Origin: Cristatella mucedo
Taxonomy: Eukaryota > Bryozoa > Phylactolaemata > Cristatellidae
Reading direction: 5' to 3'
DNA: 64,000 bases
NCBI GenBank assembly: GCA_009760855.2
Contig: WPIO01000005.1
Location: 6,786,001 to 6,850,000 of the forward strand
How positions within the stretch are numbered: the stretch's first letter is position 1; each line of letters starts with the position of its first letter. The notes beneath the pieces are model-generated. The model ran no database searches. It was not told the DNA's origin and was given only the letters and a program-made list of their open reading frames with translations. Below, piece after piece: positions 11,331 through 22,394 of the stretch. The position numbers and the translations under genes are program-made.

Positions 11331-13649
11331 GCTTTGGAAGCTTCTTCGTGCTAGATCAGAATAAACGCATGGCAAAAGCCTAGCTTTGGAAATAAGCTCC
11401 CACCTTCTTATTTCTCCTGTTATTCTCGTATCGAAGACATTAGAAATCTGTCAGCAGCTAAGCGTTCAGCATCACTTGTTGATCACGATAGACAGCGGAT
11501 CGAGCAGTCAGCCGGCATAAGCAAGTTTTTTTGTGTCTTCCACTAGCTCTGCTCGGCCGTGCAGTGACCTTTCTCTCCCATTGGCGTTCAATGCGTTCAT
11601 TTGAACTCTACCTCGATTATCCAGCGAATTGCTTACTTAGGCTGTCGCCTCCACAGCCACGGGTAACGGCTGCCGATCTTCGATCGCACACACATTCTGG
11701 AGATTCCATTACGCGCCGTAGATGCCGCATGCACCGCAGTAATGAGGGCACCTGCACCTTTTGTGATGAGTCGAGCCACAAGAGGCATCCGTGGATGACT
11801 AGCTTAGAACGAGGCTTAGTCGCCCAATCAAAATGCAAAGGCGCTGCAGCTGAAAGTGGGGAGTTCGGCTGCAGTGGAAACTTAAATGGTCATCCTCCAT
11901 TGTCACGTGTTAGTGTTAGACGGTGTTTGGGCAATGGCAAACCAAGAAGGGACTCAGCCTTGCTGGTTTCGCAGAGCTTGCGGTGAGAATTGTTAATATT
12001 TGCAGTTTTAAGCCGAAATATGCAATCAGCATTGATGAGCAAAAACTGCAGGGCGACTGAAAATTCCATTGCTCACTGACAATGATACTACAGCATGTGT
12101 TTGTCATTGATATCACGCAGCTCATGCTTAAGATGGTCGAAAAGAGCTTACACGAGTTCCCTAAAAAGTTTCGATCCGAGAATTTAGCTGGGGTATGAGT
12201 TTACGTAGTTGCACATATGTCTTAGTTCCTATTGAACTCATAAATACGACTTTACGGTGATCTACCTTGTTCGCATGAGCGAATGCATTCTGTACGAACG
12301 TAGTCAGACTGTATTTGAATGCTCCTCCATCTGATTCAACAAGATAAAGCCTTCTCAGGTTGCCATGAGCCAAAGAAAATTCTCAGCTCGTCGCCACCGT
12401 TACGTATATGTGAGCAGAACCACATAATCCATGAGAATTCAGAAGAAATATGTTCAGTTCAAACTGAATAAAACCAACTCAGTCAAACGGCTCACTGACT
12501 GATGCCTCTAGAAAGTGTCTGAGTTGATCCGCTGCTGTCAAACCGCGGAGACCAGTGGTTAGGCTAGTCAGGAGGACCCAGTAATGCGGTGCATCTGTGA
12601 GATGGGCCCCATTCAGAGGATACACTTCTCCGCGCGCGCCACCGCCGCCGAACCGATCGATACGTTGACTGAAATGCTTTGATTTTACCTTGTAACCGCT
12701 TATGCTGGGTCTCGTTCCTTACCCGGTAAATACGCTTACATATCCCATCCATAGTGAGCGTAGCACTGCTGGGTTAAGAAAAGGACCCTTATCAAGCTTT
12801 ACATACTGAAACGGTGCCATGCTAAATCATTCGGACTATGAACGATTCATGATTCATGGGTCTTGAAGGATAGTGGCTAGAAACTAATTTTTTGCAATAA
12901 TCTACGGCCTGGGCAGCATAAAATCTGAAGCCGTGTAATAGGACAAAAATGGGTGATCCAGCAGTTGAGTTTATTTGTCTTTTAGGCTTTGAGCCTTAAA
13001 AGAGTTGTTCGACGTTATGACCTCTGCGGAACACCCTAAGCTCTTGGTCGTTATGTCAGATAGATGTCTCTACGTTATGTATACAGACTTGTTAAATTTA
13101 GGTATGGATGTTCTTTGTCGCACGTGATCAGCTGATATCAGCATACCTCATTGCTGCCGGTGCTGCATCAAAAGGCTAGCCGTGATTCAATGTTTAGAGC
13201 TTCATTACTATTTGTCACATGTATCACCTGAAGCTGGCGTCTTTACTAGTGCTGTTTTTGCGGAGTAGTACTGTCCGGACGTAGAAGATGCTACATCCCG
13301 TTTGGAAAAGCACGAAATATGCCTCTACGTTAATATTATAGGATACCTTTGAGTGAGTAAGTAGAAGGTCCTCATAAGACCACAAGAAGATGGGAGAGAA
13401 GCGCTAATATTCCTTCCAGCTCAGGTAGCGGATGAGGAGCTACTGAGAGCGTAACAAGCCGATAGTCCTTTGGCAAGCTATACGATGCTTAGCAAGGAGT
13501 GGCATAGCAAAAGTGGGTCATTTCTGGTGCCATAGAAGCATGCTGATTTGGTTATGGATAGGCAGCAAGTGAATTCCACTTCAGGCTGAGAAAGATGAAT
13601 TACCGGCTGCAGATTTTGTTGTATGCTAACCGTAGGTTCCTTTGAGCGG
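11331..13649. other. No gene recognised
   Basis: A 151-aa + frame (11531-11986) and a small CpG-rich patch (12600-12660) are the only features. Neither has a recognisable domain or convincing splice sites. Confidence 0.3.
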
Positions 13650-14680
13650 CTGATTATGCTTTTTTGTGGCTTAAACTGCCATCAAAGAAACTATCAACAT
13701 ATAATAACTTTCTATCTCGTGTCACCTTTAATTTTTCAACTTTGCTGACTTCATCAATAGTGCTGCCACAAACGCACTGTAGCTGCTACGTCATTGGATT
13801 TCTTGGCCACAAACATGACTCGTTACTGTGCCTGTTCTTGCAAACCCGCGACAACTAAAAGTGAATTTGACGCTTTCAAGCGTTGATGGACAGTTGCAAA
13901 TGCTGCCGCGATATAGGTGTGGATTCGCGATGGTAACAAAACAATAAATAGGAATGCAATAAACAGGTCTCCTGTCTTAGAGTTAGCAAATACAAGTGCT
14001 TAGAATAGACCAGTCTGCTTGACAGTCGCAACTGGGTTTCATGTGTCCAGAACCGCCCAATTCGTAAAAAAAAGCTAGCTCCCGTTTTTTCGCCCAGATG
14101 ACAACTTACTGACGCTTACACTATTGGGTTTTTGTGAAATTATCTTGGGTTGCATGTCTATCCGCGTCATATTAACCTTTCCCAGACCCACAGTAGGCAC
14201 TCGTTAGGCGTAAGAGTTGACATAGGCTTATATAAAGGCTTTTATCTTCGGCAGACTGTCAGTACGTTGCCATACGGTAGCCTTAGTGTTCATATCCACA
14301 GCAGGACTAGTGAGAAAACGTATCCTCTTTGCCTGAGTAAGTCTTCTTGCCACTCTTGACTGGCACATTCAGTGTGTGCTCAAGCCTTCTATGTGAAACT
14401 CTCCAGCACCCGAGCTAGCATCAATTAAGCTGCACAATGGGTGCACGGATTTGGCAGATGTGCTAGCGCCGGTAGCCACCAAACTTCGTGCCCATTCTGG
14501 AGTTACTGGACCACGCAAAACCGCCGATTCTGCAATATTTCTAAAACACGATGTGCACACAAACGGTTTTGCTTCGCCTGCGGTGTTAAGCGAGTACAAA
14601 AGGTCTCACTCATATAAAACCTGGTTTTTAATTAGCACCACTCTACAATTCCAAGGGGGTTCATCATAGTCCTGAAGAGT
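13650..14680. repeat. Unclassified dispersed repeat, copy 1
   Basis: Two segments (about 13690-13920 and 14260-14650) match, in the same order and orientation, segments at 30390-30610 and 33090-33470. Shared blocks include gacttcatc followed by agtgctgc/agggctgc and agctgct; aatgctgc followed by cgatga/cgatat; cattctggagttactgg against cattctggtgtcactgg; and tccgcctg/tcgcctg before tgttaagcga/tgttgagcga. The - strand of the second block keeps a short shared peptide (GPVTPEWA-like). The element class is unknown. Confidence 0.45.
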
Positions 14681-14737
14681 CGTGAGTTCATGCATTGAAA
14701 ACCTGAAAACGCGAATCGCGAATTCAAGGTATAGGAA

Positions 14738-16610
14738 ATTCAAGTAATGTAATGTAATGTATTTCCGTCAGAAACTCCACAAATTCATAAAGACCATGTG
14801 GGTGTTACGCAGGAGAGTTGTGTATAGCCCACTCACAGCCTAAGCGGCTTTCGGTACACATTCAGTAGCCAACAGACTTCGTCTCACGCAAACTACAGAA
14901 AGTGGGAAGCATAGCAGAGTCAGGAGAGCTGTTGATGTAGTTAGTAGCATGAAAGTAGCAGCTCAGGACCGCTGAAAAGGATGAGCCATAGTCAGCAGCA
15001 GAAGAGTAGTTGTCCTTGCGTAAGAATTGTGGAAGCGAGTTCCACAGCCTAGGACCTGCAGAGCTAAAGCTTCTGTCGCCAACGGCCCTTAAGCGGAGGA
15101 ATGCAACTGCTAATGTATTGTCCACACAGGACCTAAGGGCGCGAAGAGGCTGAAACTGGTGCAGAAGTCCAGCTAGGTGCTAGGGAGCCAAGCCGTGGCG
15201 GGCCTTGTAGGTCAGCGTAAGAACTTGGCTCTGTATCCGTTGCTCAACCGGCATCCATCTTAGCTCTTTTAGCAAAGGAGACACGTGCTCAAACCGCTGG
15301 GACTTGAAGACTAGCCTTGCAGCCATATTCATAGTCAGCTGTAGCTGCCTAGTTCTAGTGCTTTCTTTGGTAGCCCAGCCAAAAGGGAATTGCAATTATC
15401 AAGCCGAGATAGAACTAAGGAGCTAGTTAAATGTTTTGCAGGCCACTGTGAAGTATAGCTCCTAATCTTGGATAGAGATCGGACGTGATGGCTAGCTGTA
15501 GAAGCAGTCTTCTGAATGAAGCTCTTAAAGTTGAGGCAGCTGACGAAAACGACGCCTAAATTTCGAGCACGTGGTGATGGTCGCACAATAGCATCACCTA
15601 TTAGAACAGCAAAGCCTTTTAATCCAGCCACACGCTTAGGGTTTCCTATGAGCAGCAGTTCGGTTTTATCATTATTTAATTTCAGGAATTTTTCCGACAT
15701 CCAGGATCGAATATTGGCAAGGCAAGCATTAAGTTTCTCAGTTGCTGCAGCAGATTCCGATGGTTCGAATGACAAATACAACTAAGTATCGTCAGCATAG
15801 AAGTGATATCCTATTCCATGGCCCTTAATCACTTTCCCCAGAGGTTGAGTATAAATGGAGAACAGCAAGGGACCGAGTACAGACCCTTGAGGGACTCCAC
15901 AGGTGACCCTTCTCGTGTGTGAGTCCTGACCCCCACACGACACGGATTGAACACGATCAGACAAGTACGATTTAAACCACGCCAGTACTTCGTCAGCCAG
16001 ACCGATTGTTGTTCTCAATCGTTCAAGCAGAGCCTCGTGATCAATGGTTTTGACGGCAGCAGACAGATCTAGCAGAGCTAGGGCGGTGACATTGCCGTCA
16101 TCGCTGCCACGTAGAATGTCATGGTTAAAACGGAGGAGAGCAGTTTCAGTGGAGTGCTGCCTCTTGAACCCTGATCGAAATGTTTCTCATTATTTTCAAT
16201 ATGTTCAACCAGCTGCTTAGCAACAATTTTTTCAAGAATCTTTGATAAGAAAGGAAGAAGGGAAAATGGGCGATAGTTTGAAAGGATCTATTTTTCTAAT
16301 TCAGGCTTTTTTCAGAATGGGTCTAACGATTGCCGACTTGAAGGACTTGGAGACAACCCCTTTTCCCAAAGAAGCATTAAAAATCTTGGTTATGGCAGAG
16401 CTAAGTTGGTCTGCTAGTGAAGACCACAGAGATGAGGGTATAGGGTCTTCAGGAGACGAGCCCTTTTTGCTAGACCTTATTAAGGTAGCCACACCGCATG
16501 CAAAAACATTGGAGAACCTTTTAAGGAAGGTCACAGGTTGTGGAACCTCGATTGCTTTAGTCGGAGGGGGCTTAATGGAGGCAAGAATGTGCACAAGTAG
16601 GATATATTTT
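14738..16610 (-). pseudogene. LINE-B copy, 5'-truncated and frameshifted RT element
   Basis: Reading the - strand from 16594, there is a linker with SPEDPIPSSLW and VRPILKK. A decayed finger region (KQLVEHIENNEKHFD, HSTE-like) follows. The RT palm is at 16018-15782 (LAWFKSYLSDRVQSV, GVPQGSVLGPLLFSIY, YHFYADDT). The thumb and C-terminus cover 15781-14862 (RSWMSEKFLKLNNDKTE; VGDRSFSSAGPRLWNSLPQF). The YADD catalytic motif is intact but at least three frameshifts or stops split the frame. The 3' end is a (TACAT)-type pentanucleotide tail at 14744-14762. The clade is L2/CR1-like by its motifs; endonuclease sequence is absent, lost by 5' truncation. Confidence 0.85.
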
Positions 16611-16894
16611 TCAAATTACTATCCTCAGTTGTTTTCTGGCATTGTCATTGTCTAACTAGGTTTCAATTAGCAACATTGCCTGCCGGATGGCGATGCACTA
16701 TATCTGCAAGCCTATACCGCCATCCAAGCGACTTGAGGTCATAAGAGCAAGATTTCGGGACAGAACCAGATCCAGAAAATACGGCCAAACTCGGCTACTG
16801 CCGGCCACAATGCTCAATGCTGAAGTGTGGGCTTTTAAGAAGCGGTTACTATTCTGCAACCAGCGAGATATTAAATTAAGTTAATCTACTCGTG
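16611..16894. other. No gene recognised
   Basis: This short unassigned stretch between LINE-B and a SINE-B head holds only a 65-aa frame with no recognisable features. Confidence 0.4.
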
Positions 16895-17060
16895 AACTGC
16901 TTTTCAGACAAAAAGTCATGAGCTGAGTTCATAATGACCTTAACTTTTCAGTGCATGAGTCTGGGTTCGAACGTTATTAGTCAACGCTTGACCAATTACT
17001 ATTTGTGGTGCCATTTCCACTCAGGCCGTGTTGTATTTCAATGGCTCAATTCGTCTTGGC
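16895..17060 (+). repeat. SINE-B-like copy (tRNA-derived, degenerate)
   Basis: An A-box-like segment (gagctgagttcataatgacctt, 16919-16940) is followed by a B box (gggttcgaac, 16962-16972). The body has tttgtggtgccatttccac, which resembles the acaagtggtgatagccac block of the other SINE-B copies. This copy is diverged. Confidence 0.4.
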
Positions 17061-17541
17061 TATGTGCGCGGTTTATGAGTATGAGGAAGAGTAGATCCTA
17101 ACCTGTAGAGGGTATAACTCCTTATTTTTGGGCCACTCCTCCTTTGAGGATGTCTGACTGTCGACATGCGTTCTTACAAAAGATGAACTTGACCTTAGCA
17201 AGGATAAATTGGTAAGACCTAGAACAATCCTCGTAAATCAGTCAATAGACAGTCAAGCTTCATCTTGGCCGCCATTTCTCAACCTTTATATTAATTATCA
17301 TAGATAGTATAAGTACTCCTAGTATACCGTATGTCAAGTTGGAAAGAGCGTACATTGTGCTTATTCAGCGGAGATCAAGTCTTCGCAAAATTGGCTATCG
17401 GATTTTTGCCATGACACCAGTTAGCCGGCAGCTTTGATGGAGATTGAGAACAACCATCTCTAGGAAGTTATATTTCCGGACCGCTTCAATATCGGTTGAT
17501 CGTTCGGTATCGCTATCGCTCTCCTGATGACACGCTCAAGC
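17061..17541. other. No gene recognised
   Basis: No supported ORF or repeat is seen here. Confidence 0.4.
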
Positions 17542-17741
17542 GTTTAAAGCTACGGTTCTCAATCTTCCTTATGTCACGACCCTTTAAAACAGTTCCTCAT
17601 GTTGTGGCGACCCCCAACCATAACATTATCGTGTGTGAAATGTGGAAATGAGTGTTTCCGACGGTCTTGGGCGACCCGTGTGACAGGGTCGTTTGACCCA
17701 AAGGGGTCTCGACACACGGGTTGAGAACGGCTGCTTTAAAG
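17542..17741. mobile_element. SPIN-type non-autonomous hAT transposon with 8-bp target duplication
   Basis: The element spans 17550-17733 (184 bp). Its left end CTACGGTTCTCAATC and right end GGTTGAGAACGGCTG are inverted repeats of the CAG.GGTTCTCAACC type. The flanks are GTTTAAAG (17542-17549) and CTTTAAAG (17734-17741), a 7/8 match and the length hAT elements duplicate. Internally it has the blocks I recall from SPIN elements: CACGACCCTTTAAAACAG, TTCCTCATGTTGTGGCGACC, CCCAACCATAACATTAT, TTCCGACGGTCTTGGGCGAC, GGGTCGTTTGACCC and AAAGGGGTCTCGAC. The middle is shorter than the usual ~220-bp forms. There is no transposase, so it would have moved using an enzyme encoded elsewhere. SPIN is known from tetrapods and a few invertebrates through horizontal transfer. 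Family assignment is from memory, not from a search. Confidence 0.85.
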
Positions 17742-19305
17742 CAAAACACTTTTAATAACTGCTTAGCTTTTGGATATGCACGTCAGAGGCGATCAATTAC
17801 ATATAAGACTCTGCAGAGGCTTCGGGTGAGCTCTACTCTATAAGCGTACACGTGCACTTCGAAGGTTTTGTTTAGTTACCGATAGAGAGAGATTCGCCCT
17901 CACTTTTTATCTTGCCCTTCTTGAATTCGAAAATCTTTCTATTGACAGCCAAAAAATAGGCAATGTGTCTCATCGAAATTTGGGCTCATTGCTTTGATCC
18001 AGCAAATGCACCTCAAAGTAAAGAAAGAGTGTATGTCTGTGTTCAATTGAACCGATATCTTTTTCATATTTTGTTAGTTCCTTAGAGATTGTCCGAATTT
18101 TACAGGCAACATATCTGCTCATTCCAGTGCAATCTCCAAATAGCCAGGCTGGTGCAATGCAATGCCATGAAATAGAGCTGCTGTGTGGCTGTTGAGCGCT
18201 GGACTTGAACTTTTATATTCCAACCAGGTGTAGACGTCGACCTACTTGCCGTCACACACTTGCTTGTGCGAAAGGCTTTATCTCAATTTGAAAATTGAAA
18301 CGTGTGATTGATTCCGTTGAGTCGCTGTAGCCTGTAAATTAAGACTTGAATGCGCTCAATTCGTCACATTGGTTACTTGTCTAACACATATTTCGTGAAG
18401 TGAGCAGACCCTTTGACAGTTAGGAAACCAAGTGAACTTTCACTTAATACCCTGATATTTCATTCAGATACTGAACTATTTGTACTATCCTTGATAATTT
18501 CCAGAATGTTCTGCATACTAGTGAGCTGCTAGTAAATGCATTTTAGTAAGGGCAGGTTCCTAGCTGCGACTAATGCTTAGTGGTTTCGCAGCTCCAACGA
18601 AGCTTCCTCCAATTCAGCCCTTCGAGCAGAGGCTTAGACCGAAGTGCTAGCTTTGTCGGCAGACAACGCGTTTCGCATTGTTCAGCATTACCTTAATCTT
18701 TTTGTTATGATTAGTCAGTTCAAGGAAGCGATTTGCATTTCGGCTCAGCGCCATAGCCTCCGCTAGACTGCTCAGCAAGCCATTTAATGATTGATGGCCC
18801 GGTTAAGGCTTACAGAGCTTAGAGCAGCGTCGCTCCATAATGTCGGAGCACGGTATATAATACAGGCCGGCAAAGCTTGGCCTCTCAGTTCATGGGCTGC
18901 CCAAGAAATAGTCGCCTCACTAAGAGAAAACCACATTCACCAGGATATGGCTCTACAAGCAGAGACCGAAAATTGCATTGCAGCATACGATGAAGAGCGT
19001 CGAAACATGTGCGATACATCCTACGAAACATCTGCGAAAAAGAGGAGCGCAGCTTCGTGTGTCGGTCAGTATAACTTGTGACTTGTATGCTTGCTTTCTG
19101 GAGTGTAGCCATGACTTACTCAGTCCCCTATAGGGCATACAATAATTTGCTTTTTTCATTCGGAAACAAACGATAGGCTCCTGCTTGTATATCCTTGATT
19201 CCTTACTCTCCTAGCACAGTGCTAGCTCTTCGAATCTGCTCGATTTGCCGTTGTCAAGGCGCATGGCTTGAATGACGCCTAATATGAAATGAAGATCATG
19301 TTTGA
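17742..19305. other. No gene recognised
   Basis: A 96-aa + frame at 18791-19081 has balanced composition but no recognisable domain or good splice sites. It could be an upstream exon of the kinase-like gene but this is not supported. Confidence 0.3.
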
Positions 19306-19827
19306 GCATTGAGATCGAATTCGTTTCTTGCTTCTTTCTCGATCGGCCAACGCTGGCGGCATTTCTGTGAGACGGCCGCGGCAGCGCACTGTCCTCGCTC
19401 GGTCGTAGGATCAGCATCGAATACAAGCGCTGAGCTAGAGCGCCATGACAGCGCCAGCAATCTGTCCAGCAAGCGTGAAACTGCAGTCGGCAGCGACCAC
19501 GCTCACAGCCAATACGAGTTGAATGCACGTGCACTCGCTGCCGCCGCCGCCACCGCTGGGCGTCAGTGCCATCGAGATGCATTCGTTGCGGCAGCGACCG
19601 ATGCTCGAGTGGCTGCTGTTGACGCAGATGAAACTCGATGTGTCTCGTTCTCGTCCTTGGACGAGAGAACGCTCCACTCGTCCACGGGCTCCGCCGGAAG
19701 CATTCGATCCTACACGGGCTGCACGTCTCCGGAAGGTGGCGACTGCCAGCGATGGCGGTTCATCGACGGCTCGGAAGCGAGGGCTTTCAGCAGCGATCCT
19801 GCTTTTAACGTCCAAACTAGCCGCGAA
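19306..19827 (+). other. GC-rich leader / possible N-terminal coding part of the pseudokinase gene
   Basis: The frame that joins to the pseudokinase exons is open from 19306 (stop at 19303-19305) but contains no ATG before 19828. Its translation is rich in Ala, Ser, Arg and His (for example a LAAAAATAG run) with no domain. The DNA is CpG-rich compared with the flanks and several frames on both strands are open, which is typical of a GC-rich first exon. It may therefore be 5' UTR, or coding sequence reached through an upstream exon and an acceptor I could not identify. Confidence 0.4.
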
Positions 19828-20250
19828 ATGCACGTGTCTGGAAGCAGTACTGCAGACAAGATTCCCTGTCCGAAAATAGCGGCTAAGCAAGCCGAGTGCA
19901 CGAGGGCGACGGGTAAGCAAGAGCTGCTGCCCTTGGCTCCTGCTGTCTGTCTTCGCGCTGTCTCCATTGTTTCCCCTTATGACGAATTACATTAGACCCC
20001 TGCTTGCTTCACTTTTTAGTGAATCCGTGGAGTGACAGCAGTCCTGAAGACATATTTGCAATTGACAAGCAACACCCTCAAAGGTAAGAAATTGAGCTTT
20101 TCTCGTAATGAAGACAAGTGGCATCGAACTTTGGCCTTTAGCTACCTATGGCGGTAGTAATTGTAGTAAAAAACGACATCTACCTCAGAAAGGAACAGAT
20201 CGTCCGTTTCGTTGCGCTCCTTAGTCTCCGATCCTATCGCCCTCACGATT

Positions 20251-20301
<51 letters not shown>

Positions 20302-21491
20302 GGAGCTTGTCAGAGAATGTCACACCTGCTACAGTTGGCAACTGATTAGTGTCATGCTCACTTCCGTTCTCAATGCACAGCCGTTGCAGTACTGCACTCA
20401 CCCCACGATCTCCATTTTTTTCTGCAATCTGCTCAAGTTGCTCTTTACATTTTTTGCAGGGGTCCATACGGCTCAATAGTAGGGGCTGTTGATTTGAGGG
20501 ACGGTTCCCCGGTGGACATTCAAATAATAAACTTAGCAGACGACACGCACGAACTTTTCTCACTGAGCAAAGATTTAATTGCCCTGGCGATCCTTCAACA
20601 CGAAGGCCTGACCGAACATCTGGGATACTATTTCCTGCGTCGCTCTCGGCAGCTGTGGGCGGTCGCTCGGCGCCCGGCCGGCTCTTCGCTAGCCGACTGC
20701 CTTCAAAGTGAGAGCGAGACTCCATTCAGCGAGAAAAGAGCCTCGGATATTTTGAAGAAATGTCTAAAGGTTCTACAGTATCTGCAAGGTCAGAACTTCA
20801 CGCATAGCCTAATTAATGCTACCAACGTCTACATCACAGCAGACGACGACCTTCAGTTATCCTGCCTCGGCTGCTGCACCATGACGAGGTCCTCTTCTTT
20901 GCATCGCCAGAAGGGGCATGATCTTGCTCAACATTACGGCTCTGCACCCGAAATCATAATGAGGTAGGTCGCCCGACAGCTGCGGCTAAGTAAAAACTGA
21001 AAGTAATCCTATTCAACGGCCGCAGTTGCAGAGCGGCTGCAGAGGAGCGTCAGCGAATAGCACCTAGCTAACTGCTATAGTCGCCTGCTGTATTAGGGCA
21101 GCTATCACGTACGCTATTCGCTCGCACTCAGCTACGGTGCAGTTGAGTAGCGTCAAGCCTCTAAATTGGAATGACGGTAGTACATTTTTTTCACAGAAAG
21201 CCTTCATCAGCTAAAGTAGGCTCGTGGTGCCTCGGTGTCCTGGCTTACGAGCTACTTCACGGACGGAGGCCCTATCACGAGCTCCAGCCGACTGAAGCTT
21301 TGGCCAAGGTGGCTCGAACTGGACTGCGCAAGTTTGTTAAGACAGTCAAGGCTTCGCCAGAGGCGACGAACTTCTTAGACAGATGTCTACGAAAGAGGCC
21401 GTTGAAGCGTGCCAGCATCGACGAGGTTTCGCGGCATCCCTTTCTACGCAAAGCCTCTGCCGAGTTGATGGTGACCTCTCCAGCGGCCTGA
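19828..21491 (+). CDS. Predicted STE20-family pseudokinase, GCK-III (MST3-like), four exons
   Basis: Exons 19828-19912, 20020-20083, 20460-20963 and 21197-21491 join in frame (948 nt, 315 aa plus stop). Donors are G|GTAAGC, AAG|GTAAGA and GAG|GTAGGT; acceptors are TTTTTAG, TTTTTTGCAG and TTTTTCACAG. Intron phases are 1, 2 and 2. The kinase fold runs from residue ~37 (PEDIF, as in the PEELF lead-in of MST kinases). A glycine loop GPYGSIV (51-57) lacks its first Gly. VDIQIINL (68-75) replaces VAIKIIDL. LWAV (115-118) marks the hinge. HSLINATNV (165-173) replaces HRDxKxxNV, and LSCLG (183-187) replaces LADFG. APE (212-214) and a W..G helix (228-231) are kept, then CLRKRPLKRASIDEV and HPFL near the end. 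Lys, Asp(HRD), Asp(DFG) and the subdomain IX Asp are changed to Gln71, Leu167, Cys185 and Gly226, so catalysis is not expected and a scaffold or allosteric role is likely. Alignment to MST3 is nearly gapless. STRAD is a less close alternative. The start at 19828 is the only in-frame ATG in the leader, so a longer N-terminus remains possible. Intron 2 holds a CT microsatellite. Confidence 0.8.
20254..20299. repeat. (CT)n microsatellite in pseudokinase intron 2
   Basis: A 46-bp CT run lies within the intron between exons 2 and 3. The long - strand frame that covers it is a shadow of exon 3. Confidence 0.95.
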
Positions 21492-22158
21492 AATTATTTG
21501 ACGCCTGGATTGTTTTCCAATCAATATTTTAGCTAGACTCAGATATTTTAGCCCGCATTTTGGGCCCGCGCTGCATTCATATCACCTTGATCGATGAGCC
21601 GCTTGTGGTAACTCCGATGGCCCGTTTCTGCGGCACCAAGCGATATGAGTACGCTGTTAACAATCGCCACTATTTGAATTATAACTATTTGGATGTTTAT
21701 AAAATTAATGTGTTCCGATTTGTTCTCACAGATAAATGCCAATTCCTGAGATATTCTGAAAGAAACTTTACGATATCTAGCTGAATAGTTACGCGCTGGT
21801 AATGCAAAACGACTTCGTTTTTTTCTGCATCACTGTTTTTCTCTCACGCACAGTTCGGATGTCTCGCTTCAGTTACCCTTGCGCCTCTCTAGTAAAGGAT
21901 CTCGTCGAGTCCAGCAATGTAAGACAGATCCGCTGAAGCTTTGCTGCTCCTGGAAGCATTCTTCGTCGACGCTTAAGGGAAGGAGGGATGCGGAATGGCC
22001 CCCAATCGAAGGCATTCTATTATCATGCCTGGGCTGACCATCTCTTCTCTCTCAGTTCTCTGCTGCCCCAGAGCAGCGCGCCCAGTGCATCGCAAGTGAC
22101 CTACACAGTCCGACGCAGATGGTATCGGTGGTATTCCGCAATAGGGAAAGCCGACAGA
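21492..22158. other. 3' flank of the pseudokinase gene
   Basis: No clear AATAAA signal is seen immediately after the stop codon. The nearest A/T-rich segments are at about 21670-21740. No ORF is recognised. Confidence 0.3.
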
Positions 22159-22263
22159 ATGGCCACAGCCACCAGCGCCCAAGCGGCCACCGTCGGTAGC
22201 AGTGGACGGCACGGGATTTTCCAGAGCATGCATTCGGTGCTTTCTGACCCGGACCAGGGCAGG
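22159..22263 (+). other. Candidate coding exon (weak), GC-rich
   Basis: An ATG at 22159 opens a frame (MATATSAQAATVGSSGRHG, then FQSMHSVLSDPDQG) that reaches a possible donor, CAG|GTCTGT, at about 22263. Composition resembles a first exon. The opposite strand is open too, there is no recognisable domain and no partner exon was found. It could be chance. Confidence 0.2.
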
Positions 22264-22345
22264 TCTGTTGGCGGGTGCGTTCATTGTTGTTTGTTAACAC
22301 GTAGTCGGCTTATGTCTATTTACTCAGCTTCCGTAGTAGAGAGAC

Positions 22346-22346
22346 A

Positions 22347-22393
<47 letters not shown>

Positions 22394-22394
22394 T
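22346..22394. repeat. (GA)n microsatellite, one interruption
   Basis: A GA run is broken once by 'aaa'. Confidence 0.95.

Noticed and set aside
18791-19081. 96-aa ORF upstream of the pseudokinase as an extra exon
   Set aside because: No strong donor or domain, and its frame cannot be tied to the leader.
20243-20725. 160-aa - strand ORF
   Set aside because: It is antisense to pseudokinase exon 3 and part of it is CT microsatellite.
20460-21491. Assignment to STRAD or the GCN2 pseudokinase domain
   Set aside because: Both share some lost residues, but the PEDIF lead-in, the IQIINL block and the nearly gapless fit favour the MST3 group; no C-terminal WEF motif and no RWD or second kinase domain is seen.
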